From NCBI GenBank assembly GCA_035547955.1, contig DASZTR010000060.1, forward strand, positions 1 to 17,132: DNA of 17,132 nucleotides. Reading direction: 5' to 3'. Of the stretch, positions 1-6,158 are shown piece by piece; the first letter of the stretch is position 1; each line of letters opens with the position of its first letter. The position numbers were made by a program, and so were the translations under genes. Source of the DNA: Nitrososphaera sp035547955. GTDB lineage: Archaea; Thermoproteota; Nitrososphaeria; Nitrososphaerales; Nitrososphaeraceae. The notes beneath the pieces were generated by a model. The model saw nothing but the letters and a program-made list of their open reading frames with translations, was not told where the DNA came from and did not search any database.

Positions 1-257
1 AGCAGTATCTCTGTTGAAAACATGCCGCGCTTTAGCATCATCGTGGAGATGTCTTCGTACTTGACGGCTGTGATATTTGCGCAGAAACCAAACATTTTAG
101 GATCCTTGAAAAGCACGCGATCTGTCGTGACGTATATGCTGTCCGGTGATGAAATTAGTCCGCCAGGAACGACTTTGGACTGCGATGCCACTAGGAGTAT
201 CTCTTCTCTAGGCATCAGCAGGCTGGCTATGTCCCGGTCAATCCTTTCAAGCATCAT
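1..257 (-). CDS. PH-domain protein (partial, N-terminal part)
   Basis: Reverse-strand reading frame starting ATG ATG at 257/254 and open to the window edge, so only the first 85 or so residues are seen. It begins MMLERIDRDIASLLMPREEI and continues with VVPGG near residue 30, IYVTTDRVLFKDPK near 41-54 and LKRGMFS near 76. The pattern of a polar start, IYVTTDRVLF and then LKRGMFS is that of small prokaryotic PH-like domains (bPH/YokE-like), beta-sandwich modules of unknown ligand that are often found alone or with a short C-terminal extension in archaea. No signal peptide is visible, so it is probably cytoplasmic or membrane-peripheral. It is divergent from the adenosyltransferase gene across a 136-bp spacer. 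A T-rich TATA-like stretch lies about 35-42 bases upstream of its ATG, which would leave a leader of about 10 bases. The function is unknown. The family call is from sequence pattern only. Confidence 0.7.
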   Translation of the reverse strand, partial: MMLERIDRDIASLLMPREEILLVASQSKVVPGGLISSPDSIYVTTDRVLFKDPKMFGFCANITAVKYEDISTMMLKRGMFSTEIL

Positions 258-393
258 TTTTTGGCGACGGTAGACCTGTAGGGTTTTTTTACTAAAATAG
301 GTAATGTAATATCGTTCTTGATAATTCTAATAGGGACTGACAGGTTAGTTTTTTTATCCCAACTCAGTTTTGTGACTCAGTGTGCAGTAGGAT

Positions 394-942
394 ATGTCTG
401 CAATGTCTCCTCCCGGCAAGGCGCCCGTCATAGTATATACAGGCAAAGGCAAGGGCAAGACGACTGCGGCGCTTGGAATAGTGCTCCGGGCGGTGGGCCA
501 CGGCCATAGAGTAGGTATGATCCAGTTCATCAAGGGAGAGTGGTACTATGGCGAGCTGACCAGCTCAAAACGACTAGAGCCAGAATTTGAAATGATAGCT
601 GCCGGCAAGGGGTTCGTGGGCATCATAGACGACGACCATCCGATAGAGGAGCACCAAAAAGCTGCGAGGGATGCGGTGGCTCTTGTCAAAGAAAAGCTTG
701 CGTCGGGTCAGTATGACGTCATGATACTTGACGAGATAAACTACGCAGTCAATCTCAACCTGATAACCGTAGACGATGTCCTTGCCGTAATCGCGGCCAA
801 ACCAGACAGGACGACGCTTGTTCTAACGGGCAACTATGCACACGAAAAAGTGATACAGGCTGCAGACCTTGTGACCGAGATGCGGCAGATAAAGCACCCT
901 TTTCAAAAGGGGATAAAGGCCAGAAAGGGCATCGACTTTTAG
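394..942 (+). CDS. cobO: cob(I)yrinic acid a,c-diamide adenosyltransferase (CobO/BtuR family)
   Basis: A 182-residue protein, the normal size for the CobA/CobO/BtuR family. It transfers the 5'-deoxyadenosyl group of ATP to the cobalt of reduced corrinoids, the step that makes coenzyme-B12-type cofactors in the cytoplasm. Seen in the sequence: a P-loop GKGKGKTT at residues 17-24, MIQFIKGEW at 42-50, the Walker-B-like segment MILDEINYA at 110-118, and a C-terminal TEMRQIKHPF...KARKGIDF tail typical of the family. Two ATGs (394 and 403) are in frame; 394 is taken as the first, and the second would only remove three residues. A T-rich element at 351-359 lies 35-42 bases upstream, so a short leader is likely. 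The gene stands alone without other cobalamin genes beside it, so it may serve de novo synthesis or salvage. Family assignment is firm; exact corrinoid substrate is inferred. Confidence 0.93.
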   Translation: MSAMSPPGKAPVIVYTGKGKGKTTAALGIVLRAVGHGHRVGMIQFIKGEWYYGELTSSKRLEPEFEMIAAGKGFVGIIDDDHPIEEHQKAARDAVALVKEKLASGQYDVMILDEINYAVNLNLITVDDVLAVIAAKPDRTTLVLTGNYAHEKVIQAADLVTEMRQIKHPFQKGIKARKGIDF

Positions 943-1016
943 AGAGAGAAGGCTAGTAATATAGAAACCTGGGATAAACCTTAAAGTATGGTCTGCGCCT
1001 GCGTAAAGCACGATAT

Positions 1017-1313
1017 TTGTCGCCACCATTCCCTTCATTATCCTCATCAGTTCATCAAGAGGTCTTTCGTTGTTTGGACAATGACAAGTTAGTCGTTGCC
1101 ACTGCGGTGAAAGGGGCCGCCGGCCACGGCGCCCACGTGGGCGCCTCATGCTACCGCGTGGTGGAGAATTTCCGGCCGCCAATAGAGCTCATGAACGGCG
1201 CAGTACAAAAGACCCGTCCTGCAATTGGAAAGCAGTGGCACGCCGAATATTCAGCTTTGTCAATAAAAAGAGAAAGTCATTCCGGGGTTAGAAGTGAAGA
1301 GGGAAAAACGTGA
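1017..1313 (+). CDS. doubtful ORF coupled to nop10
   Basis: A 98-codon frame opening with TTG, whose TGA stop (1311-1313) overlaps the GTG start of nop10 (1310-1312) by three bases inside GTGA, the usual mark of translational coupling. A TATA-like CTTAAAGTA (980-988) sits about 30-37 bases before the TTG. From about 1077 onward the frame has codon use like the neighbouring genes (many C- or G-ending codons), giving DNDKLVVATAVKGAAGHGAH. The first 20 residues look unlike protein. No family is recognised. The 18-bp perfect palindrome at 1128-1145 lies inside it. It could be the remnant of a gene once co-transcribed with nop10, or non-coding DNA. The reverse strand has a competing frame (823-1182) that I judge weaker. 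Confidence that it is translated is low. Confidence 0.3.
   Translation: MSPPFPSLSSSVHQEVFRCLDNDKLVVATAVKGAAGHGAHVGASCYRVVENFRPPIELMNGAVQKTRPAIGKQWHAEYSALSIKRESHSGVRSEEGKT
1128..1145. repeat. 18-bp perfect palindrome
   Basis: GGCGCCCACGTGGGCGCC reads the same on both strands. It lies in the GC-rich part of the doubtful ORF before nop10, in a 60-base stretch well above the local GC content. It could be a protein-binding site or arise by chance in GC-rich codons. Confidence 0.7.
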
Positions 1314-1498
1314 AGCACCTTATTCGAAAATGCACTGCCTGCGGCGCGTATACGCTTGCAAACACGTGCCCAAAGTGCAGCGCACAGACTGCCGATCCTC
1401 ATCCACCAAAATACTCGCCTGATGACAAGTACGTACGCTACAGGGTGGCAGAGCGTTACGAGGAAGATGAAAGAGAAGGCGACAAGGATTATAAGTAA
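1310..1498 (+). CDS. nop10: H/ACA RNP protein Nop10
   Basis: A 62-residue protein with a zinc ribbon made by Cys8, Cys11, Cys20 and Cys23 (CTACG...CPKCS), followed by the Nop10 signature HPPKYSPDDKYVRYR at 31-45 and a charged C-terminal helix. Archaeal Nop10 binds Cbf5 near its active site and is a core part of the H/ACA ribonucleoprotein that makes pseudouridines in rRNA. Length and motif order match archaeal Nop10 well. The start is GTG at 1310; the next Met is absent and starting later would delete the zinc ribbon. It overlaps the preceding doubtful frame by a GTGA junction. The end of the gene contains the TATA-like box that probably drives the downstream flavoprotein gene. Family identity is clear. 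Confidence 0.92.
   Translation: MKHLIRKCTACGAYTLANTCPKCSAQTADPHPPKYSPDDKYVRYRVAERYEEDEREGDKDYK
1489..1495 (+). promoter_or_regulatory. TATA-like promoter for the flavoprotein gene
   Basis: TTATAAG at 1489-1495, 28-34 bases before the TTG start at 1523. It lies within the last codons of nop10 and abuts its TAA stop at 1496-1498. The spacing predicts a leaderless transcript. Confidence 0.5.
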
Positions 1499-1522
1499 AG
1501 TTGCGGCCCTGACTCTTGCACG

Positions 1523-2557
1523 TTGAGATTTGCCATCGCAGGTGCGGGAGTAGCCGGGAGCTATCTTGGCAACATGCTCCAGAGACGCGGCCATGAAGTA
1601 CACGTGTTCGAATCATCTAGGCCTGAGAACCACTGGCCTGTGTGCGCCTGGGGTGCATCGCGGCACATGCTGGCCAAGTTTTCGCAAAATGCCGGACTGG
1701 ATTTTAAAGATTACATAATGCACGTCGGCCAGAGGCTGCGCATGGACCTCCCGGCAGGCAAGGTGGAATACCTCGACCTGAAAGGGCTCGTTACCTATGA
1801 CAAGCACAGGTGGGAGCACGACCTGATGCAGGGGCTGGAGGTCAATTACGGGACCAAGGTGACAAAAGAGGATTTCCCGTTTGAAAAATACGATTATGTC
1901 CTTGACTGCACGGGGCTGCACCGCACGCTACTGCCCAAATCAGATGAGGACTTTATGATCCCCGCTTATGAATACCTGCTTGAGTGCGTAAAAGGTGAGG
2001 ATGAGTTTTACACGATCGGCTATAAAGGCGCAAAGGGGTATTTCTGGTACTTTCCGCTCGGCGACGGCAGGGGGTACATGGGTGCCGGCGACGTAGAAAA
2101 GAAATACCACGGCATAAAAGAGTTCTTTGAGCGGCACCCTGAAGCTAGGACGGTCAAGAAAATCGGCAGGCCGATACGTCTTGCACCGCCGAAAAAGATG
2201 GAGCCTTTCTTTGGTGGAAAAAATGTGGTGGGAGTTGGCGAGTCAATCGGCTGCGTATTTCCTATGCTTGGCGAAGGCATCATCCCGTCGCTCTTGTGTT
2301 GCGACTTTTTCCTTGGAGCCCTTGACGACAAGAAAGGAAGCCTCGATTCCAAGAAATATCGAAAGAAAGTGCTTTCCTATTTTGACTATTATGACGACGT
2401 CTACCGCATCGTGAGGTTAAAGATGGATGGCAAGCTGTCCACCATACGCCATGCAAACCTCCTAATGAGCATGTATGGCCACATGAAAAAGGAGGAGAGT
2501 CGCTTTGGGTTTGAGGTCAGCCTCGACAAGATGAACCGGCTGGTAAACGCTTTATAG
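1523..2557 (+). CDS. geranylgeranyl-reductase-like FAD-dependent oxidoreductase
   Basis: A 344-residue flavoprotein. A Rossmann dinucleotide-binding motif GAGVAGSYLG is at residues 7-16 with the acidic end of beta-2 at VFES (28-31). YDYVLDCTG is at 123-131, the mid-chain FAD motif, and GESIGCVFPMLGEGI is at 239-253, the diphosphate/ribityl motif of the geranylgeranyl reductase and PHBH group. GYFWYFPLGDGRGYMGAGD (172-190) fits the substrate-domain sheet of that group. Family members saturate isoprenoid chains of archaeal lipids or menaquinone, or act as FAD hydroxylases; which one applies cannot be read from sequence. It is somewhat shorter than typical digeranylgeranylglycerophospholipid reductases (about 390-400 residues). 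The start is TTG at 1523, chosen because the Rossmann strand begins at residue 3 and the TATA-like box at 1489 fits a leaderless message. A soluble, membrane-associated enzyme is likely. Confidence 0.8.
   Translation: MRFAIAGAGVAGSYLGNMLQRRGHEVHVFESSRPENHWPVCAWGASRHMLAKFSQNAGLDFKDYIMHVGQRLRMDLPAGKVEYLDLKGLVTYDKHRWEHDLMQGLEVNYGTKVTKEDFPFEKYDYVLDCTGLHRTLLPKSDEDFMIPAYEYLLECVKGEDEFYTIGYKGAKGYFWYFPLGDGRGYMGAGDVEKKYHGIKEFFERHPEARTVKKIGRPIRLAPPKKMEPFFGGKNVVGVGESIGCVFPMLGEGIIPSLLCCDFFLGALDDKKGSLDSKKYRKKVLSYFDYYDDVYRIVRLKMDGKLSTIRHANLLMSMYGHMKKEESRFGFEVSLDKMNRLVNAL
2551..2557 (+). promoter_or_regulatory. TATA-like promoter for the thioesterase gene
   Basis: TTTATAG at 2551-2557 overlaps the TAG stop of the flavoprotein gene (2555-2557) and lies 32-38 bases before the TTG at 2589. 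It is the same layout as at 1489 and 7043. Confidence 0.4.
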
Positions 2558-2588
2558 CAGAGGCCAGTAGGCGCTAGCTAGCACCAAG

Positions 2589-3065
2589 TTGTTGAAGGCA
2601 AAAAGCCCTTCCGAATCCGAGGCAGAGACTACTGTACTCATGATGCCGCCAGACGCAAACCCAATGGGGAATGTCTTTGGAGGCGTAATACTGAAACACG
2701 TGGATCTCATTGCGGGCATCGTCGCCAAGAGGCACGTCGGGCACCCAAACGTTGTTACGGCAGCGATGGACAGGATGACTTTTCTAAAGCCCGTGTTCAT
2801 AGGCAACGCGCTTGTGCTGTCTGCGAGGATAAACTACGTAAAGAGGTCGTCAATGGAAGTTGAAGTCACCGTTGAATCTGAGGATTATGACAACGGCAAA
2901 AGAGTTGGGACGGGCACCGCGTTCGTGACGCTCGTTGCGCTCGACAAGCGCGGGAAGACGACGGAGGTGCCACCGCTCCTGTTGGAAACAGACGAGGACA
3001 AGAAGCGCTTCTTGGAAGGAGAAAAGCGGATGCAGCAGCGGCTCCGTGAGGCCGGCAAACTATAG
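2589..3065 (+). CDS. hotdog-fold acyl-CoA thioesterase (YciA/ACOT family)
   Basis: A 158-residue single hotdog domain. The family signature NPMGNVFGG is at residues 24-32, followed by the long central helix with the conserved acidic residue Asp39 (LKHVDLIAG). VTAAMDRMTFLKPVFIGN (56-73) and the ARINYVKRSSMEVEVTVESE strand pair match the YciA/BFIT/ACOT7-type thioesterases, which hydrolyse acyl-CoA to free acid and CoA in the cytoplasm. A charged C-terminal helix (from about residue 128) is also common in the group. The start is TTG at 2589; TTG at 2592 is an equal alternative, and the first ATG would leave only a few residues before the signature. The gap to the preceding flavoprotein gene is 31 bp. 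Substrate chain length cannot be predicted. It converges with the acidic protein gene at 3074 with an 8-bp gap. Confidence 0.88.
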   Translation: MLKAKSPSESEAETTVLMMPPDANPMGNVFGGVILKHVDLIAGIVAKRHVGHPNVVTAAMDRMTFLKPVFIGNALVLSARINYVKRSSMEVEVTVESEDYDNGKRVGTGTAFVTLVALDKRGKTTEVPPLLLETDEDKKRFLEGEKRMQQRLREAGKL

Positions 3066-3073
3066 CGGGTCTC

Positions 3074-3313
3074 TTACTCGAAATACTCAAGCTCTTCGGA
3101 TTCACTATCATCATCTTCGTCATCGCCTTCAATGTCTGCCGCGGCGTCTCCTTCTAAGAGCTCGGCCGGCTCCTCTGCTTTTGCTTGTCCTCTCTTTTCG
3201 AGGTTTGCATTGAGCCTGCGAAGCTCTGCGAGTATCTCACGCAAGAGCACCAGCTGCTCGTCCTCTCTCCCTTTCATTACTGTCTTATGTGCCACGGACT
3301 TTTTCTCCCCCAT
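3074..3313 (-). CDS. small acidic coiled-coil protein, function unknown
   Basis: A 79-residue protein on the reverse strand. Residues about 16-45 form a strongly predicted amphipathic coiled coil (EDEQLVLLREILAELRRLN), followed by a very acidic tail with runs of Asp and Glu (about residues 53-79). No family name is recognised; a helix plus acidic tail suggests an oligomerising or partner-binding protein. The ATG at 3313 has a TTTAAT element (3333-3338) 20-25 bases upstream, consistent with a leaderless message of its own. The promoter lies in the 31-bp gap after the lyase gene on the same strand. Codon use resembles the flanking genes, so I consider it real. It converges with the thioesterase gene. 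Confidence 0.7.
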   Translation of the reverse strand: MGEKKSVAHKTVMKGREDEQLVLLREILAELRRLNANLEKRGQAKAEEPAELLEGDAAADIEGDDEDDDSESEELEYFE

Positions 3314-3332
3314 TCTGCCTCTGACATAATTG

Positions 3333-3338
3333 ATTAAA
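3333..3338 (-). promoter_or_regulatory. TATA-like promoter for the acidic protein gene
   Basis: Reverse-strand TTTAAT, 20-25 bases before the ATG at 3313, in the 31-bp space after the lyase gene. Confidence 0.4.
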
Positions 3339-3344
3339 GTCTCT

Positions 3345-4214
3345 CTAGCTGCCGTAGCGCTTTTCTAGATCCATGTATTTTTGCAAATCAACAAACTCGT
3401 TGAAATCCTTGAACGTGACCATCATCTTGCGCGTGTTTTTTGTGTAACTGGTTTTTTTCAGCTCTAAAAACACCTCGCGCATGGCGTATGTCGCACTGTA
3501 TAGGCCCGACAGGGGCCATACTGCTATCCTATAGCCGAGCTTTAGCAGTTCCGGGCCCGTGAGGTTCGGTGTTACGCCGTCCTCTATCATGTTTGCTACA
3601 AGGGGTCCGCCTACCTCGTCGGCGACCTTTTTCAGCTCTTCTATAGTCCTTGGCGCTTCGACAAACACCACGTCGGCGCCGGCCTTTCTGTACGCCTTGC
3701 CCCTCTCTATCGCTTCGTCAAGGCCCAACGGGGCCCTTGCGTCGGTCCGCGCGACAATGATGAAATCGTCCTTGCTCCTTCTCGCATCGACTGCCGCCTT
3801 TAGTTTTTGCAAATAGTCATCCTTTGCGATGACGTCTTTTCCGACCATGTGGCCACATCTCTTCGGCCATACCTGGTCCTCAAGGAACACCCCTGCCGCA
3901 CCGAGAGCTTCAAGGTCTTGGACTAGCCTCCATACGTTGAGAGGGTTGCCATAGCCGGTGTCTGCGTCTACCAGCACGGGGACGCTGACGGCGCGTATTA
4001 TTCGCCTTGCGTTGTCTACCGTTTCCCCTGCATTTAAAAACCCAAAATCTGGCATGCCGAGGAGCGCGGCTGACGAACCGTATCCTGTCTGGAACATTGC
4101 TTCAAACCCTACCTGCTCGGCAATTCTTGCACTCAACGCATCAAACACGCCTGGCAAAACTATTATCTTGTTCTTCTCCTCAAGTTGTTCGCGCAGAGAA
4201 GGCGGCCATTGCAT
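3345..4214 (-). CDS. isocitrate lyase/PEP mutase family enzyme (methylisocitrate-lyase-like)
   Basis: A 289-residue TIM-barrel enzyme of the isocitrate lyase/PEP mutase superfamily. Seen: PGVFDALSARIAE at 21-33, the Mg-binding segment VDADTGYGN at 82-90, the acidic pair LED at 111-113, and the flexible active-site loop KRCGHMVGK at 118-126 with Cys120 in the place of the catalytic cysteine of lyases. VARTDAR (about 154-160) and VEAP are also family motifs. The KRCGH loop favours a C-C lyase (2-methylisocitrate, dimethylmalate or similar) over phosphonomutases or oxaloacetate hydrolases. Length matches methylisocitrate lyase, not the longer isocitrate lyases. No other propionate or glyoxylate genes are nearby, so the substrate is open. 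ATG at 4214 is the first in frame. The downstream gene on the same strand has its own promoter. Confidence 0.88.
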   Translation of the reverse strand: MQWPPSLREQLEEKNKIIVLPGVFDALSARIAEQVGFEAMFQTGYGSSAALLGMPDFGFLNAGETVDNARRIIRAVSVPVLVDADTGYGNPLNVWRLVQDLEALGAAGVFLEDQVWPKRCGHMVGKDVIAKDDYLQKLKAAVDARRSKDDFIIVARTDARAPLGLDEAIERGKAYRKAGADVVFVEAPRTIEELKKVADEVGGPLVANMIEDGVTPNLTGPELLKLGYRIAVWPLSGLYSATYAMREVFLELKKTSYTKNTRKMMVTFKDFNEFVDLQKYMDLEKRYGS

Positions 4215-4258
4215 ATTATTTTTACAAATGTGGAAGACAGTACAGCATTATTATGCGT

Positions 4259-4676
4259 TTAGCAATCGTTCACGTTATCGACCGGCCATCCACCTGCCGT
4301 TATTGGTTCAGCGAGGTTGCCTGCCAGGTCGCGAAAATACAGCGACTTTGCCTCCATCCAGTCGACTTTACACTCTACTGCAATGACGTTGCGCCCAAGC
4401 CGCTCCCTTAATTCTTTATAGTCGCTATCCTCCACTTCGAGCGCAAAGTGGATGCTTCCACGCGCTCCGCGCATTGGCAGTTTTTTCGTTCGAAGGAAAC
4501 GTGCTTTCTGGATTGAATACAAGGAGCTTGTTGGTTCTTGCCTTTAGAAACACAAAATTTTGCTCTTGTTCTTCAATTACTTCCAGCCCCAAAAACACTT
4601 GAATAGAATTTCCCTAAAGGGTTGAAATCACAAGAATGTATGTGCAGGTTTCTATTGCTTTTCTGATTTTCATCAT
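4259..4676 (-). pseudogene. VOC (glyoxalase-fold) protein, three frameshifts
   Basis: Joining three reading-frame changes on the reverse strand restores a full-length VOC-superfamily protein of about 137 residues. The ATG at 4676 begins MMKIRKAIETCTYI, typical first strand. A shift near 4628-4632 leads to NPLGKFYSSVFG. A second shift at the run of four G (4587-4590) leads to LEVIEEQEQNFVFLKAR and LLVFNPEST. A third shift at the run of six A (4481-4486) leads to the intact C-terminal half, LPMRGARGSIHFALEVEDSD ... KSLYFRDLAGNLAEPITAG, ending in TAA at 4259. In the last two cases removing one base from the homopolymer restores the frame. VOC proteins include glyoxalases, dioxygenases and resistance proteins; the role of this one cannot be told. 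The last 87 codons form an open frame with an ATG, but alone they make only half of a fold. It is either a decayed gene or affected by sequence error. Confidence 0.8.
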
Positions 4677-4693
4677 TATGCTTGCAAATTATA

Positions 4694-4891
4694 TTATTGT
4701 TGCACGGCCTGTTGCTGTTCTTCTTCTTGCAGCTGTTGCTGTTGCACTGTTTCTATGGTGCCGTCCGCAAACTTGGTCACACTGATTTTGCATTGCCTGC
4801 ACTCATAGAATTTTGTCGGTGGGTCGTGTAAGACAGAGCCATTGAGCCATACCATTATCGCTCCGCACACGGGGCAGTTCATCATATACAT
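4694..4891 (-). CDS. small zinc-ribbon protein with Gln-rich tail
   Basis: A 65-residue protein with two cysteine knuckles, CPVCG at residues 6-10 and CRQCK at about 31-35, which together make a zinc ribbon. The C-terminal 20 residues are low complexity, rich in Gln and Glu (VQQQQLQEEEQQQAVQQ), encoded by CAG/CAA repeats. No membrane segment is seen. Such short ribbon proteins are common in ammonia-oxidising archaea and may contact nucleic acids or proteins, but the role is unknown. Three ATGs at the start are possible (4891, 4885, 4882). A TATTAA element (reverse strand, 4912-4917) lies 21-26 bases before 4891, which favours the first ATG and a leaderless transcript. It lies upstream of the VOC pseudogene on the same strand with a 17-bp gap. 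Confidence 0.75.
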   Translation of the reverse strand: MYMMNCPVCGAIMVWLNGSVLHDPPTKFYECRQCKISVTKFADGTIETVQQQQLQEEEQQQAVQQ

Positions 4892-4911
4892 GATAGAGTC
4901 TGCATATACTG

Positions 4912-4917
4912 TTAATA
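4912..4917 (-). promoter_or_regulatory. TATA-like promoter for the Gln-rich zinc-ribbon gene
   Basis: Reverse-strand TATTAA, 21-26 bases before the ATG at 4891. A second AT-rich element, TATATG, lies at 4903-4908. Confidence 0.45.
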
Positions 4918-4921
4918 TGCT

Positions 4922-5415
4922 TTATCTCGCTGGTTCAATACTGTAAATAGGTATGATCCTAATAGGTACTTTGTTGCGCAGAGCCCTTATGGGGATAAAA
5001 ATTACTTCTAATGCCCGAGTTTTAGAAAATCACTAATACCTTGCATTTTCAAAATCGTATCATGCGCGTATCAGCTTTGCGCCTGAGCAAGCATGTGTAC
5101 CGCACAACTTGCGTCTGCCTGCCGCCGGCAATGGTAAGAGGCTATAGGTAAGTAAGTAGGAGCGCAAGATGACTAAATGTTTAATCAATGTCCTCAAAAT
5201 GACTTGTGCAACAACAGGCCCTTAATTGGCATGGCGCCTGAGAGACGTGTGAATTAAAAATTGATGATTTTCTTGACAATAATTGCTGAATGGCGTAATG
5301 ACTCATTAAATTAAGGTAATTGCTAAATTCGGAGCTAAATTTTAAGTAATTTACCTGCCTATGTGAATAGTTGTTCGCTGCGAACCATGACAGTCTGTTA
5401 TAAGGACAATGGTGG
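4922..5415. other. long AT-rich intergenic region before the Lrp-type regulator
   Basis: About 490 bases without a convincing gene. Only short frames of 18-29 codons with unremarkable composition are present. From about 5240 the DNA becomes very AT-rich. The octamer GCTAAATT occurs twice, 12 bases apart start to start (5322-5329 and 5334-5341), within the upstream DNA of the regulator, and could be an operator. TTATAAG at 5398-5404 is a TATA-like element but is too close to the annotated start to drive a leaderless message from it. I find no tRNA or clear structured RNA. Confidence 0.5.
5322..5341. repeat. direct repeat GCTAAATT, possible operator of the Lrp-type gene
   Basis: Two copies of GCTAAATT start 12 bases apart (5322-5329 and 5334-5341), about 75-95 bases before the regulator start, in AT-rich DNA. 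Twelve bases is close to one helical turn. Confidence 0.35.
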
Positions 5416-5913
5416 ATGACAATGAGAAAAAATACTAATGTTGATACGCCACACGTCGACGAATTTGATGCAAGACTACTCAGTCTTCTGACGTCTCAAG
5501 AAAGCTATTCAAGCAAAGACCTTGCCGCAAAACTTGATAAACCATTAAGCACCGTGCAAAGAAGGATCAGAATACTTTTTCAGAACGGCTACATCCGGAA
5601 AAAATACGAGGTTGATTACCTAAGGCTAGGCTGCAGAAAAGGACTTTTGGATATCTGCCTAAAAGATGGTGACACAGAATGCGCTGCAAAAAGGGTGTCA
5701 AAAATAAGCGGGGTGATATCTGTATCAGTACCGCTGGGCCATTCTGATCTCTCTGCATCTTTTGTCTACAAGACGAACGACGAGGTCTTGCAATTTATCC
5801 GACAGATAAAGAAAATGCCTGAAGTGCAGCGTGTCACGTGGACGGAAGAAGTCTTTAGCCTGTCTGCTGCAAAGCCTGTGGTCCTGGAGTGCTTGTCACA
5901 CAGCACCTCATAG
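5416..5913 (+). CDS. Lrp/AsnC-type transcriptional regulator
   Basis: A 165-residue protein with the two-domain layout of the Lrp/AsnC (feast/famine) family. Residues about 16-62 form a winged helix-turn-helix (DEFDARLLSLLTSQ ... SSKDLAAKLDKPLSTVQRRI ... LFQNGYIRKKYEV). Residues about 75-150 form an RAM-like alpha-beta ligand domain (AAKRVSKISGVISVSVPLGH and IRQIKKMPEVQRVTWTEEVF). Family members are DNA-binding oligomers that sense amino acids or related small molecules. ATGs at 5416 and 5422 are both possible; a GGTGG lies just upstream of 5416. It stands alone with a 490-base AT-rich upstream region, consistent with autoregulation. The ligand domain is divergent and the effector is unknown. 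Confidence 0.82.
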   Translation: MTMRKNTNVDTPHVDEFDARLLSLLTSQESYSSKDLAAKLDKPLSTVQRRIRILFQNGYIRKKYEVDYLRLGCRKGLLDICLKDGDTECAAKRVSKISGVISVSVPLGHSDLSASFVYKTNDEVLQFIRQIKKMPEVQRVTWTEEVFSLSAAKPVVLECLSHSTS

Positions 5914-5967
5914 GTGGGTGTAAATAATTGCTGGCGATGATAATGCTGCTGATCAAAAACAGGCAGG

Positions 5968-6045
5968 CTAGTTTTCTTGCGCCTGCTGCGCCTCATTTTG
6001 AGGTGCATCGCCCTCTTTGGCCATTGGTGGGACATGTGCAAACAT
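5968..6045 (-). CDS. possible 25-residue ORF
   Basis: A reverse-strand frame ATG (6045) to TAG (5968) encoding MFAHVPPMAKEGDAPQNEAQ followed by QAQEN. The composition (hydrophilic, Gln/Glu-rich tail) resembles the tails of the small zinc-ribbon proteins around it, and codon use is like nearby genes. A GATATAG element lies about 25 bases upstream. It is too short for confident calling. It may be a true microprotein, the end of a decayed gene, or chance. Confidence 0.25.
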   Translation of the reverse strand: MFAHVPPMAKEGDAPQNEAQQAQEN

Positions 6046-6158
6046 ATCTACATACGCACATACCTATATCAATGCTGGACTCCTCCATGTCTTTGGCCTG
6101 AAACTAGAGGCCCGATTTTTGAATATATGTTCGAATGCTGCTTCGACTTGCCTTCCAT

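Noticed and set aside
823..1182. 119-codon reverse-strand frame over the end of cobO
   Set aside because: Its start is Arg/Pro-rich and its end is antisense to a firm gene. The middle has some protein character (LDELMRIMKGMVATNIVLYA), so a remnant is not excluded, but there is no supporting start or family.
5261..5289. Possible C/D box guide RNA (TTGATGA followed by CTGA)
   Set aside because: The C box has a mismatch at its first base, and no properly spaced second C/D' pair is found; AT-rich DNA makes such matches likely by chance.
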